From NCBI RefSeq assembly GCF_008831285.2, contig NC_045148.1:5647001-5711000 (forward strand): 64,000 nucleotides of DNA. The letters are read 5' to 3'. A model generated the notes under the pieces. The model searched no databases. It was not told the DNA's origin and was given only the letters and a program-made list of their open reading frames with translations. The first letter of the stretch is position 1, and every line of letters begins with the position of its first letter. This DNA comes from Nymphaea colorata (taxonomy: Eukaryota; Streptophyta; Magnoliopsida; Nymphaeales; Nymphaeaceae). Shown here one piece after another: positions 34,919-47,986 of this stretch. The position numbers and the translations under genes are program-made.

Positions 34919-35686
34919 GAGACTAGCCCAGCATGGGATACATGGTTTCTTGAGGACAACCAAGTAAAAACTTGGATTGTCAATTTTGTATCCTCTGATA
35001 TTCAACCCCTCATCCTTCGTAAGAGGACTGCGAGAGATATGTGGGTAATTTTAGAACAAATGTATGGCCAGAAGAAGAAGAAGATTCGAGTGTATCAACT
35101 GATGAAGGATGTTTATGCTCTACGGCAAGGGGATCTCTCTGTCGCAGACTTTTGTGCAGCTTTAAAATCTAAATGGGAGGAACTCAACTACTATTCTGAT
35201 GATACTTGGAATTGCCCCCAAGACCAGATGTGTCATGTAGCCAAAGAATGGGAGAATATGATATTCTTATTCTTAGCCGGACTGAACGATGACTTTGAAG
35301 GTATAAGGAGTCAAATTCTTAATTCGGAAGAATTGTTTAGTATTGAAGATGTCTACTCCCGTGTTGAAGCTGAAGAGCAAAGGCGTCTTGTTATAACGGG
35401 AAGAAAGGGGGATCATACCTCATATAATGAAAGGTCTGCTCTGGTTAGCCATGCCCTTATGGGAGCCGCCCGACCTCCTCGAAAATGTACGGATTGCAAG
35501 AAAACCGGTCATACCATGGAGTTCTGTTGGGACCTGCATCCTGAAAAGAAGAATAGTAGAGGGAGGTCTTCTAGTAGGAAGAAGCTTGTTTCTTATGCTA
35601 ATAACACTAATGGTGGTAAAACTCCTATCTCAGTTGAACAAATTCGTGAGCTTCGTGCATACTTAAGTCAGATTGATATCAGTTAG
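34919..35686 (+). pseudogene. copia gag remnant
   Basis: The frame is open from before the ATG at 35039 through to the stop. Internal landmarks are RQGDLSVADF, the conserved FLAGLNDDF block and a CX2CX4HX4C zinc knuckle (CTDCKKTGHTMEFC). It would coat retrotransposon RNA. The amino end is missing, so it is unlikely to be functional. Confidence 0.85.
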
Positions 35687-35704
35687 CCCGAGACATCAGA
35701 TGAT

Positions 35705-36016
35705 GTGAACATCAACCGTGCGCTTACTATTTCAAAGGAAAAAGGTAATTCTTATATGGGAGAATGGATTGTTGACAGCGGTACTACCGACCACATGACT
35801 GGCAATCCTAAGTTTTTTCACGAATATAAGCTTTCCTCAGGGAAGGAACGTGTTTCTCTTGCCAATGGTTCTTCTAATGGCTGGGAAAGGGAGTCTCTCA
35901 CTTTTAAACAAATTCCTTGTTCACAATGCTCTACATGTTCTGCATCTTCCCTTGAATCTATTGTCTGTCAGCAAGATTACGAAAGAATTAAATTGCAAAC
36001 TTATTTTTTCTGTTGA
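35705..36016 (+). pseudogene. copia protease remnant
   Basis: It carries the aspartic protease signature W-I-V-D-S-G-T-T-D-H-M-T close to the start. The frame is lost before the GAG-pre-integrase region. Confidence 0.8.
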
Positions 36017-36019
36017 TCG

Positions 36020-36904
36020 TTGTGTTTTGCAGAACTTGGTGATATGGAAGAAGATTGGGATTGGTTTGCTTTTGAAGGACTATATCGTTTACCTGTGCGT
36101 GTTGCCACAGCTCTCATGACGGTGGTTAGAAAAACTAAGAAGAATAGAGAAGATTTCCTTCAGCTATTTTTGTTTTGGCATGAATGCCTTGGGCAACTTC
36201 CGTTTGGAATTTTGAGACAGTTAATTCCTAATTTGTGTTCTAATTTAAACATTAATATGATATCTTGTGATGTATGCCAGTTTGCCAAACATGTAAGGAC
36301 TTCATACCCTATATCTTCCACTCATTGTAATGAAGTTTTTGCCTTGATTCATTCTGATGTGTGGAAGCCCTCGGGCATTCCTTCTCGTCCGGTCTTTCAG
36401 TACTTCATAACCTTTATAGATGATTGTTCTTGCAATACTTTTGTATACTTACAGAAAGACCGTAGTGAAGTGCCCAATATCATAGAGACCTTCGTTACTC
36501 TTGTGGAGACCCAATTTGAAAGTTCTGTTAAGATTTTTTGGTCTGATAATGCTCGAGAGTATATGTGTCAGTCTGTTTATAATTTCTTTAAAAAAAGGAG
36601 AATTGTTCATGAGACATCTTGTAGTTATACTCCCCCCCAAAATGGGGTGGCTGAGAGAAAAAACCGTCAGTTACTTAATGTCACCAGGGCTCTCTTGTTT
36701 CAGAGGAATCTTCCAAAACAGTATTGGGGTGATGCTGTTCTTACTAGTGCATATTTAATCAATCGTATGCCTAGTCATGTGCTTAATGGGTGTATCCCTT
36801 TTTCTGTGCTACCAGGGAACCGTCAACCCTTTCCACTTCCTCCTCGGGTTTTTGGTTGTGTCTGCTTTATTCATAATCATAATCCTACTGTTAAAAAGTC
36901 TTGA
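36020..36904 (+). pseudogene. copia GAG-pre-integrase and integrase core remnant
   Basis: Visible landmarks are the zinc-binding Cys pair C-D-V-C-Q-F-A-K, the first catalytic Asp in HSDVW, the second in SDNAREY, and the Glu in PPQNGVAERKN. The frame stops at 36904 and continues one frame over (to 37223) with the GVFVGYS / KGYKCLDP block. Confidence 0.85.
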
Positions 36905-37223
36905 TCCTCGATCGATTAAAGGTGTTTTTGTAGGTTATTCTTTCACTCAAAAGGGGTATAAGTGCCTTGATCCCTCTACTGGTCATGTATATATCACCAA
37001 GGATGTTACTTTTCTTGAACATGTCTCTTATTTTGGTGAGAATCCTCTTCAGGGGGAGAAGTATATGCCAAGGGAAGAGTATTCTTCAACTCAAGAAATT
37101 CAATTCACAGATTTTCTGGATTACAAACGTGAAGAGAGTCAAGTCACTGTTACAGATGTTTCGGAACATGAGAATGATGGAAATAAGTTTACAAGGTCAA
37201 AAACAAAAATGACAAATATCTGA
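36905..37223 (+). pseudogene. copia integrase C-terminal remnant (shifted frame)
   Basis: DPRSIKGVFVGYS, GYKCLDPSTG and VTFLEH follow the copia pattern after the integrase core. Joining the previous frame would need a frameshift near 36900. Confidence 0.75.
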
Positions 37224-37239
37224 GGCTACAATGCCCAAT

Positions 37240-38350
37240 TGTTTGTGAAGGAGTATATAAATTCAAACAATATGGTATAAATTATGATGAAACCTGCCTT
37301 CGTAGCTCGGGTGACATCTGTTTGAACCCTTATCGTGATAATTTCTATCAAAGGTTGGGACCTACATCAGATGTAAGGAATGCTTTCATAAGCAGAGTAC
37401 TAAATGAAGAAGTTTACCTGGATCCCCTCTTCGGATAAAAATTTTCCGATAGTAAGACCCTTAGCTTGAAAAAGAATTTTACATGCTAAAGCAGACCTCT
37501 AATCTTAGTTTGACAAATTTTTCTCTTATGGCTTTCCTAAAATTTAGATCTTCCTACTCTAATCCTAGACGCTTACTAGACTTACTCAGGTATCTTTTTT
37601 GTCTTGTATGTCTATAATATGATTATTATAAGTGATAAGCATCATAACTATTAAAGAGATAAAATTGAAATCTCTGATCTTGGATTATTTAGATATTTTA
37701 TGGGAATCGAAGTGGAATATTTTTCTTGAGGATATGTATTATCTCAAACTTTCTTTCTGACACAACTTCTAGATCTGCTCATACTGCTGACAAACCACTA
37801 CCAGTTGACACTCCAGATGTTGTAAATGCTAAGATGTAGGAAAATGATGGAAAACCACTTGAAGCTCCATAATGATATAGATGTTTAACTATTACAATGC
37901 CAAACATTTCACATGCAGTTCATTCAGCAAACCAATTTGAACGGTATATTGTACACAGGAATGCAGCAACCAAAGTAGCTAAAAATTTCTAGTTTTTTAT
38001 CCTCATATTCTTAGACCTAATTCCATATGTAGATGCCAACTAGGGTGAGATGTGAACGATGTCACTCAACTACTGCTTTTTACGTTCTTAGGTGATTCAT
38101 TAATTTTCAAGAAGTGTAAGAAGTAGCAAAGTCATCTACAAATGTTAAAGACAAAGCCATGGCAACCACCACATCTGAAATTACTTGGCTGAAGACTTCT
38201 TCAAGACATAACCATATGAGGTTCAAGGCCAAGTAGATAGCACTGCGACAACAAAGTGCAATATGTATCACTAGTAATCATACAGCCCATGAGTGCAACG
38301 AAGCACATTAAGATAGATTAACACTATATTAGAGTTTTTGAAGAATCATA
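37240..38350 (+). pseudogene. copia reverse transcriptase / RNase H remnant, heavily mutated
   Basis: Short blocks recall copia RT and RNase H: GINYDET-like (37280), DVRNAF...EEVYL (37371-37420), LGYFRYFMGIEVEYF-like (about 37682), a Y-V-D-A-N-like block (38028) and C-D-N-K-S-A-like (38244-38270). They lie in different frames with many stops. Confidence 0.65.
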
Positions 38351-39014
38351 TATCACTTCCGCATCTCATATCCATTTTTTTTTTTTCATCAAGGCTCTTC
38401 TAGGTCCCCCAATTTACATCCTACCTTAGCGAGCTGTTTGGTGGTGTGTGTTTGAAGGGGTTGTTATTGTTGATGTATATATTATGTAAATATTGTTTTC
38501 TTTGCCATGTGAAATACATTTCCCTTTTCCTGTAATAAGTGTAATGCCCAAAATGGCAGTATTGTACTTGGCTGCTTCTAGCTATGGAGCACTTCCAACA
38601 GCTAGATCAGCTTTCTCACTTGTCTATAAAGAAGACTCGCTTTCATATATTAGCAATGCATCTCTGTACCTATTTTTAGGGAAAGTTCTTTATTATAGAT
38701 TATGTGTTTGATTATATCCCATCTTGCCTTTTGTTCTTGAGAACATATGAATGATGCATTAAGGGAGAGATTACTTTATGAAAGTGATAGAGTATGTGTG
38801 TTTGCGTGTATGTGTATACTGTGTATACTGATTTATGAGCCATCTAATCAACTAATTTGATTATTCAAAGGGTGCCATGTGTAGAATTACCTTTTCAAAG
38901 TCAAACTATAAATTATCAATTACCTCTATAAACAATCAATCAAGCTGATCAGATGGCTTCCAATCAACCTACATAGTCATCATTTTTACATGGTCTACAT
39001 GTTCGGTGAACCCT

Positions 39015-39051
<37 letters not shown>

Positions 39052-39054
39052 TGT

Positions 39055-39089
<35 letters not shown>

Positions 39090-39191
39090 TGTACATATTT
39101 GCACACCCATATTCATGTCCGTCTGCGGAGAACGATTATACATATATATAAGATAGAAAGAGAATGTGTGTGTATGTACATATATTTATAC

Positions 39192-39225
<34 letters not shown>

Positions 39226-41326
39226 ATATACAAAGAGAGAGAGAGAGATGTATGTATTTGTTCACTCATATTCATGTCCACATGCATGTAAATGAGTGTG
39301 CCATGCATACATGTGCATGTCTGTTTATGCATCTGTTCCATGACTTTGGAATAAGCTGCTCCTTTATCTAACTGAGAAGAAGCAGATAAGCAGAGACTAT
39401 CAAATCCAACTGGTCAAATTTCCAAACTAAACTGGAATCAATCATGGATGTGTATGCATGTGCATGAGGAATCTGGAGTTGCCAATGAAAATACTGAGAG
39501 TACCCGAATTGCTCCCACAGATTCTTTGGGAGAAAATTAAATATAGTATACTTGCGGTTTGAGACACAGTTGTCACAAAAAGTATCAGGAGAGAGTTTGT
39601 TGTCATTGATGTAGACATATCGCTTCATCCTTGATCTGAAACCCCACACGACTACAGAGGCATGATAGGAATTATTTCTATAGGATGTCTCCGTTGCTCG
39701 CTAAAAACTTTTTGTCTGTGAGTCCTGCATTTTGACATGTCGATATTAAAGGGAAAAGGTTCTGCAATAACAATTACATCAAACCGAGGTAAATGTTCAT
39801 TCTTCTCTTGAATGCAAAAAAAAAAAAAAAGAACCTGATATTTACACTGTTGTAAAAAGAACAGCACCAACTTTCAAGTTTATACACAAGTTAAATTGTG
39901 TCCTCTACAAGTAAAGATTTCTCTTTCATCTTTTTTTATTGCTTAAGGGATGTAAGGTTTGTGTCCTCTAGAAAAACAGACTTCTCTTTCATCGTTTTTT
40001 AATTCTTCAACATGTCCACAGGACATAAGAGAGGCTATGTTAGTTCAACCACCACAAAAAGAAGCTAATGAAGCACACCTCTTGCTTACATGACCAGAAC
40101 TGGCAATCTCTTATTGGATGTGTGACCCTGTTGTTCTCATTAAGTTCTATGTTTCCCTTCACTAGTTAATGGGGTTCAAGTTGCTTTATACCATCCACAC
40201 TATATATAGAGATATATAAAAACATGTCTCCATGTTTGGGCATGTGGACAGAGGGAACAGTTTGTCACATGTGTGTGTAGGGGAAGTGGTGTAGCCTTCA
40301 TAGTCAATCATCATAGACACAAAACCAAGGGCCAAGTGAATGGAGGCAGTCAAGAATACCTATATAAACCTATTCATCCCTTTGTGTTAGTTATCTAATA
40401 CAATAACACACACACACACACACATATTCCATAAAAATCATGATCAGTGAAAATTATGGTTGGCCATTAGACTGGGATGTCCACACGTTGACCCCATAGG
40501 TTAAGACTGTGCTAGCAATTTTGGTACCCATATGCCTAAAAACTAGGTTATACCACCCAACTCATTACTCGTCCAAAAAAATGCCAATGTTGACAGGTTA
40601 AGGCTGTCAATAAGCAGCTATCTGCAGAATATGGTTTGTCTAGACTACTACTATATGATAAAACAGCTTTACTCAATTTGCAGCCCATCCAAAATCAGGG
40701 ACAAGATTGGTCAAACCAACCTATTTCTTATCCTTAAATTTGATTTCCAGTTTTAGTATTCACCAATTGATTTTCTAATGGAATTAAAACATACCCACAT
40801 GTGTGCATGCATGCAAGCACACAGAGCAAGAAGATGCCTATATATCAAAGGCACGTCTAGCCTTGTGCATAGGCTTGGTTGGTCCTCTAGGCTGGCTCTT
40901 CCTACATGACCTGCCACTTGAAAATTCTTAGGCCATTGTCAGGGTGCCTAGACTTGTCTTAGTGAAGATTTTTTCCTTCAGTAGCTTAGCTCTTTTAGTT
41001 TTTTTCTTCTTCTTTTTCTCCTCCTTTTCATTGTCCCCTTCTTCAATATTCAGAGGCAACCTTTTCCCCTTTATATTCTTCTTCTTTTGTCATTTTAAGT
41101 AGATTCTTTCCTTCCTTTTTATACATTTATGCATATTTTCTTTTTCTCATCGTTGTGGATGCTGCATGTGATTTTGCTTTAAAAGTATTTACAGATGTTT
41201 ATCTGTGTGCATTAGTTCTAGCAGCTCTTGTCTACTAGAACTACAATAGAAGACAATTTTATCACAAAAAGATATTAACATGGCTTTGATGATGTTGAGG
41301 ACTTATTTCCCTCCTTTTTCTAAAAA
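38351..41326. other. Intergenic region with microsatellites
   Basis: No gene is supported. Compound (GT)n-(GA)n runs occupy 39018-39088, and TA/TG/GA runs 39190-39249. An A-run lies at about 39817-39831 and a (CA)n run at about 40409-40424. Otherwise featureless AT-rich sequence. Confidence 0.7.
39018..39249 (+). repeat. Compound GT/GA/TA microsatellite cluster
   Basis: (GT)15 then (GA)14 at 39018-39088, and (TA)n-(TG)n-(GA)n at 39190-39249. The block spawns spurious short open frames. Confidence 0.95.
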
Positions 41327-41726
41327 TTATTTAATTCTTTAAGTTTGACTAGCAGCCTATTACAAACGAGAACTAGAGATGTTAAAAGTTTGGTATTTTA
41401 GAAATGAAGATCTGCATGCTATATATCACTGAAAAGCATTGATTTAGTTGTAAATTGTCTGTTATGTGTTCTCCTCTGGAACTTGACTAAGAACTTACTA
41501 GACAATTCCTCATAACTTTGTATAGCTTATTTAATTCTTTAAGTTTGACTAGCAGCCTATTACAAACGAGAACTAGAGATGTTAAAAGTTTGGTATTTTA
41601 GAAATGAAGATCTGCATGCTATATATCACTGAAAAGCATTGATTTAGTTGTAAATTGTCTGTTATGTGTTCTCCTCTGGAACTTGACTAAGAACTTACTA
41701 GACAATTCCTCATAACTTTGTATAGC
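41327..41726 (+). repeat. Perfect 2 x 200 bp tandem duplication
   Basis: 41327-41526 and 41527-41726 are identical base for base on reading (both start TTATTTAATTCTTTAAG and end TTTGTATAGC). There is no ORF. It is either very recent or an assembly artefact. Confidence 0.97.
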
Positions 41727-42387
41727 AGCATAGTTAAGAAATTACAGAAATAATAGTGCTTACCAAAGTTAGATCATTTTGAATGACAAGGATGAAGGTT
41801 GCTATTTAAAGTGCCTGGAGCTCTTATATTTGTCAAACATTGTTGGTTTGTGTAAAGTATCCATATTGGGTGTCTCTGCTTTTTCAAAGTCGACATATTA
41901 CTATTCTGTTCCCCTTCTCCTAAATAAGACTTGACATATACAACCAACCCAACAGCATTAAATAATATCTGAAATAGTCAGGATCCTCAAAATGTACAAG
42001 ATTCTGCAAATGACAAACATGATGCGAAAAAAGTGTTCGATTGTTTTGTTTTGCAAAAAAAAGTGAAAGTTTGAAGAAATCATGATATTTGTGGCTCTGC
42101 TTGAAAGAATTATTTATTATGCTCAGTATTTTACCTTATAGAACTTCACAAAATCCAGAATATTATCTGAATGCTCTCTGTTTTTTTTCAATGGTTAAAC
42201 AATCTTTATATTTAAATGCAATGGACACGTGGAAAGATTTTTTAAAAAATCTAAAACATACATCACTGATACTTCACTATAAATTGTGCAATGAGTGCTT
42301 GAGATTAGTTCAATAATAATAACTCCATCAAGAGGCCCAGATGTCTATCTGAATTTCCAGCCCCTTTGTCTTCTAATAATTGTGCAG
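41727..42387. other. Intergenic sequence
   Basis: AT-rich. No gene was seen. Confidence 0.6.
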
Positions 42388-42519
42388 AAAACCTATGGAT
42401 TAACTAAGTACGACCTTGAAAGTGCTTTTGCCATGCAGTACAGGAAGTCTGCTAGTGGAAAGTGGCAAGAATTGCAGAATGAGATGAAAGAGAAAGAGCT
42501 CCTAAAATTTGATTCAAGA
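42388..42519 (+). other. Exon-like fragment of unknown origin
   Basis: Behind a good acceptor (AATTGTGCAG) an open frame reads KTYGLTKYDLESAFAMQYRK and continues ...KWQELQNEMKEKELLKFDSR. The composition and acceptor look like a real exon, but no donor follows and no family was recognised. The surroundings are non-coding, so it may be a stranded gene fragment. Short GA runs lie downstream (42666-42690 and 42852-42870). Confidence 0.4.
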
Positions 42520-43612
42520 AAATTCCGACCCCTACCGTCACTCTTCTATTTCATTTGCTATTTATCCTTTTTGATTGCTGACATCGGTCCACCTCCGAGG
42601 AACATTGGAGTTCAACCAGGACGTAGAACCATGTTACTGAATCTCTTCTACGTTCAACGATCATCATGAGAGAGAGAGAGGGAGGAGATCAATGGAAATT
42701 CATACTTGGGCAGACGAAAAATAGGAAGAACAAGAAAGAAGCTGAATTTCCAGGTGGTACCGTGGGAGATGCCGCCAATTCAATTAGCAGGAAGGAGACG
42801 TCCCTTCACCTACGCAGAGAACAGGGGAGAGAGAGAAAGAGGGGGGAAGAGTGAGAGAGAGAGAGAGAGACAGGTTGGAAAGGTCCTGCACTATGCGGAC
42901 TTCACCGCGTGAAAAATGCGGGTTGGATCCATTAGAAGTGCAAACCGGACCTTACCAACAAAACTCCAGTTCTTGTACTGAAGAACGAGCAAGAAAGTCA
43001 GCTTCTTCTCCCACCTGAAAAATGTTGACCGGAACGGGATCAGTAGAAACCAGCTTAATGTTATTTAATGCGATCCAAATATTGACCAACTCCCCATGTC
43101 CTTCATCTGTCTTCATAAATCGATCAACTTCCGATTCAGAGACTGGTGGCTATAAGCCTATAACCACAATCTCAAGCAGTCGGTAGTTTCTCATCCACCT
43201 TGTAACAGAAAGCCTCTTTTTGCCTGAAAAGAGTAGAGTGAGTGATGATGCCTCGTCGGATATGGACGCCAACGAGGTAAGAATTGCAGCTGTCGAGATG
43301 ACCTCATAATATTTTTACAAAAGTTCATTTGAGAAAAAACATGGTTTAATTGAAGTTGTTTTTATGAAAAATGGAGGTCTCCACAATCAAAATTTTCATG
43401 TTATATGAGCGGTTCAATTTTATTTATTATCAAAATATGACCAAATATTAAAAATGATTAATTTAATATATGTTTTGTATCTACTTATTATTGAAATTAT
43501 ATCCATAAGGTTAGATTGCAAAAACATATTTTAATCATTGCACTTAGGTAGTCTGGTTTTATTGCTCACCTAATTGTCTATGACCTACTATTTTATGCAT
43601 TGGATCTAGCAG
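42520..43612. other. Intergenic sequence left of the retrotransposon complex
   Basis: Two GA runs (42666-42690, 42852-42870), then AT-rich sequence. No gene is supported. Confidence 0.55.
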
Positions 43613-46600
43613 TGTCACACCCCAACACTTTGGCTCCCAAATAACTTTTTTTTTTTGAGATGCAATGACACAACTATTCAAAATGAGAGGAGCTATGCAA
43701 CACAAAGACAATGAGCAAAAGTTCTATTATATAATAAATCTGTTCATACAAAATCACTTCACATTTCTCAACAATACATATGATAAAAATGCTCTAAAAG
43801 TACAACATTAATGTCTAACAACAACAAGACATCAAAGAGACTTAAACTTGACGCGCCAACACTACAATAGACCCAAAACCTCCTTAACAGGATGTGAGTT
43901 GAGCCATCTGATCAATCTGCTGCCCCAGGTCCACCACAATCTGAAAAAGGAAAACAACAGAAGGCTTAACCTTCACAATATAGCAACAAACCAGACAAAT
44001 CTCTAACCTTCTAAGGTAAAGGCTCTAACCTATGACATAACATATATGATAACAAAACACTATCATGTCATGATAGGAGTATGCAGTCACATGACTGGTC
44101 TTGGAAGCCTGTCACCTATACCACGACATGTAAAGGCCTCTCAATGGCCACACTTAACACATTCAATAATCATATGCACGTGATGCATATCATTCACATT
44201 TATTTCATTCATATTCTTTTCATTTACATTAGCTTTTAGTGAATTGACAGTTCATGTGAGTATCAACACAGACACATGCACACTACAGGCAACCTACAGT
44301 CAGGAGACAACTCCTGTGGTGGTCCTGGAACAATATGGATTCGTTCATGTTGCAACAGTAAAGTACTCGTTCATGGATGTGTGAATTCCAAGGAGAGTTG
44401 CTCAGCCTTTCCTAGGACACCCAGGTTGGGAAGACGAGAGCCCAATGCTGCAAGCACATCATACAAAGATATCCTGGGGCCTTTTACCACCTGCGCTCCG
44501 AGCAGGCATGACCAGTGGCAAAGGCGGGACATCTCCCAAACACATTGCCACAACCCACTTGCCTCACATTTATTATTCTTTCTTACTTATTATTAAGATA
44601 GCACATTCACAAAATGACCAACTAGCACATGAGGTTGGTTCACTTCATGAGTGCACATATACCTCCAAATGCCTTCACATGAGAACTACACATATAGTTA
44701 ATATTCTTATCCAACCATCATAACTTTACGGGTACAACTACCCTTCAATTCATTTGTTTGTATTATGCCCACAGTAATGCATATGAAACATATCACCACA
44801 TTCACATCATTCAAACATATCAATCACATCTTTCAAAACTTAGCCAAACCACAAAGAGTAGTCTCAATCTATGATTGGCTTGTAGATGTCCTATGCAATT
44901 ATCATTCTATGATGCTTTCTAATGCACAATCGGGGTCGAGGAGATACTTGATGTGATACCCCACCTCAACTGTCCTAAACAGTTATCATTGCTAGCATGT
45001 ACATGCAATTGCGCAGCTGTTTTAAAGATAATATTTATCACATAATCATTTGATCACATGCATACATTCATTCAATCACAACGCAATTATAGAATCCAAC
45101 GATCTTGAAAAGCACACATTCAAAAGTTGGCCCCAAGCAGGGATTTGCCTGGAATGCTGCCATACCTGTCGCGCATCGCTAAAATACTCAAAAGATCTCG
45201 AACTTCGAATCGTGTCACTCAAGGTCTACTCGATGTGCCGAGTGTACCTGCAAACATAATCAAGTGATAAGTTCTCTACTCGCCTTGCTTTAAAATCTAC
45301 ACAAGTATGAAATAGAATCATTGAGGCCTAGGTCATCGCCTCAAGAGGGTGCCGATAGGTAGTATCGGCCCAAAAAATCTCCAATAGGTTTCTTCTCAAC
45401 TCTTTGAGGTTTGTGACCAAATTATTAAAACTCAAAACCTTGATTCGACCTATCACTTGTATGTTTCTCACTTGCTTTCCAAGTCAAGGCATCAACCCCG
45501 TGATTAAGTTCCCCAACGAACGACGTATATGCACATCGACAAAAGCATATGTCATGAGTTCACTAAAACGGTTTTAAACATTTTCTCAACATCATCAAAA
45601 TCTCTATCATGCTTCCTAACCGCTTCAAAAATCAACCCATCATGCTAGAACGATAATCATATGCATAGATCTTTGTCCTTTTCAAAATAGTCGTAGACTT
45701 TCCCTAAATAGCAAGGTCGCTAACATGCATTCTAAATCATCAAATCTTGAATCTAGCATGCTCAAATAATAATTATACATGCAATGACAGAAAATATTAG
45801 CCAATTTAGGCTCGATTAGGCCTTGCTCACCCCACTCCTAGAGTCCAAATTGTTGTAGTGCTCCCGGCAGCTACCTCAAATGCTCGATTGATCCCAAAGC
45901 AGCTAAAATCATACAATGTTGTCACCACCAACGCCTTTGATTCATTGTTATGAGGGAAAAGACGCGTCGCCAAGCAGCAATCTGATCAAACATCACCAAA
46001 TAGAGTGAGAACAAGCGAAAAGGAGTTCAAAAGAGGGGTTTGTCACGAAAAGAGGGTATCCTGTAGTGATGAGCTGATTCGGCTGAAGGTGGGAGACACT
46101 CGAAAAGGGAGGGACAGACGACAATGGACAACGAAGAGAGAGGGAAATAGAGGGTTCGGGCGAAGGAGGCAAGCACAAGAGGGGGAGGGTGCGAACAAAG
46201 AGAGACGATGAGAGCGAGAAGAGCACAGAAGGGAGAGAGTGCATACGGAGAGGGGAGACAGGCAAAGAGAGTTCAGACAGAGGGGAGAGATAGACATAGA
46301 GGGGAAAACAAACAGGAAATGGGGAGAAGGAGAGGAGGAGACAAAAGAGACGGGGAGAGAGTTCGAGCAGAGAGAGACGCGAGCAAAGAGATGAAAGAAT
46401 AGCGAAGGAGGAAAAGAGTGCAGGAGATAGGGTGTGAGAGCTTGCGGTAGTGAGAGAGGGAAGAGGAGGAGAAAGAAGAAAGAAGAGACAGAGAGAGGTC
46501 AAGCTCACCTGAGCGCCGCTGCCGCTACCGCCCTTCTCCTCCGTCGCAGTTGCACATCCTCCGCCTTCTTCTTCTTTGCATCGGATGCTCACTTGCAGCA

Positions 46601-46736
46601 TGAGAGAGAAACGAAGAGGGATAAAAAGAGGAAGACAAGGAAAGGGAACCCACATCGGGCTTCCTTTTCATGTGTGGAGCTCTGGTCCGGGTCTGCATCC
46701 GATCCAGCCCGACCTGCCAAAACGAATAAAGTTACA
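43613..46736 (-). repeat. 3.1-kb gypsy LTR (3' LTR of the truncated element)
   Basis: On the plus strand it begins TGTCACACCCC and ends AAAGTTACA, so it is TG...CA on either strand. On the minus strand the bases just before it (GACGAAATTTTGTTTAAG then AAAGG) look like the end of a gypsy polyprotein plus a weak polypurine tract. It is similar along its length to 52270-55204 but clearly diverged. Open frames inside it come from GA/CT-rich composition. Confidence 0.88.
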
Positions 46737-47516
46737 TCATACCTTTCTTAAACAAAATTTCGTCCTTGAAATTTATATCATACCTCAATGTGAGAACAGG
46801 TGTGGATACTTCTTTCTCATATCATCCTCAAGCTCTCATGTGCTCTCCTTCAACCCATGGTATTGCCATTCCACTTTTACTAAGAGAATTTTCTTAGTGC
46901 GAAGTAATTGCTCTCTTTGATCCAGAATTCTAATAGGCTTTTCTTCCATCATTAAATCGTCATGCACTTGAATACCTTAAAAGTCAATTACATGTGTAGG
47001 ATCTGGTTCATACTTTCGAAGCATGGAAACATAAAAAACGTCATGAACATGACTCAAATTAGATGGTAGTGTCAATCTGTATGCCACATCTCTGATCTTT
47101 TCTAATATCTCAAAAGGTCCAATGAACCCTGTGCTCAACTTTCCCTTAATGCTGAATCAAAAAACACCTTTAGTATGAGAAATTTTCAAAAACAGATGAT
47201 CACCAACATCAAAAGCCAACTCTCTGCGTCGTATGTCAGCATAACTCTTTTGTCTACTCTGAGTCGTCTATAGCCTTTTCCTTATCAATTGTACTTGGTT
47301 AGTATAATGTTGCAATATCAAAGGGTCTTTTTATGTTGCCATCACCCAATTCGATCCAACAAGTTGTCGATCTACATGGCCTTCCATACAAGGCCTCAAA
47401 AGGTGTCATCCCGATACTAGAGTTGTAACTGTTATTATATGCAAACTCTATCAATTTTACATGTTTATCACATTCTCCCTTCCAATCCAAAACACAAGCA
47501 CGTAACATGTCCTCTA
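46737..47516 (-). pseudogene. gypsy integrase C-terminal half
   Basis: It covers F-A-Y-N-N-S-Y and E-A-L-Y-G-R-P-C-R-S blocks (47299-47508) and a chromodomain-like tail with an in-frame TGA where a Trp codon is usual. Downstream in the minus direction it meets the 3' LTR. Confidence 0.8.
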
Positions 47517-47732
47517 GGGCCCATTTGATGGACTGAAAATTTCCTGTATCCTAGGAAAAAAAATTCAAAATTTAAAAAAAAAAATTCAGTTTATCAAACG
47601 CGAAAATTTTTTTGAGACCGTTGAGGCTGGAATCGGCAAGACTTTTTCGAAAAAAATGTTTCCCCCGGGAGAGGTGGGAACATTTTTCTGGAATTATTTT
47701 TTTGCCCATTAGGGATCTTCGTGTCGGGCTCC

Positions 47733-47986
47733 CCTCGTTTTCCTCTTCTCATCTTCGTCCTCCACCGCTGCCTCGTCTTCTTCTTCTCATTTTCGTCCTC
47801 CGCCACTGCCTCATGCTGTCGTTGCCTCGTTTTCCTCTTCTCATCTTCATCCTCCGCCGCTGCCTCATGCTGTTGTTGCCTCGTCTTCCTCTTCTCATCT
47901 TCATCCTCCGCCGCTGCCTCACGTTGCTGTTGCATCATCTTCCTCTTCTCATCTTCATCCTCCGCTGTTGCCTCTTCTCATCTTTC
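47733..47986 (-). repeat. 54-bp in-frame minisatellite encoding 18-residue charged repeats
   Basis: Full units start at 47771, 47825, 47879 and 47933 on the plus strand, with a shorter unit from 47733. Because 54 is a multiple of three, the minus strand reads an open frame of repeated RQQQHEAAAEDEDEKRKT. No product is recognised. It may be captured coding DNA or simply a young tandem array. Confidence 0.85.

Larger units (their letters stand above)
34919..38350 (+). mobile_element. Decayed Ty1/copia retrotransposon, coding region only
   Basis: In order: gag with zinc knuckle, protease, GAG-pre-integrase, integrase, reverse transcriptase, RNase H. This is the copia order (integrase before RT). 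The frame breaks near 36016 and 36904, and the RT/RNase H part is full of stops. The gag N-terminus is cut off or frameshifted. No LTR pair was found. A purine run at about 38451-38460 (TGTTTGAAGGGG) is placed like a polypurine tract. Confidence 0.88.

Noticed and set aside
45993-46655. 220-codon open frame on the minus strand
   Set aside because: Lies in the GA/CT-rich part of the gypsy LTR. Ser/Leu/Pro low-complexity reading. Equivalent open frames occur in the solo LTR.
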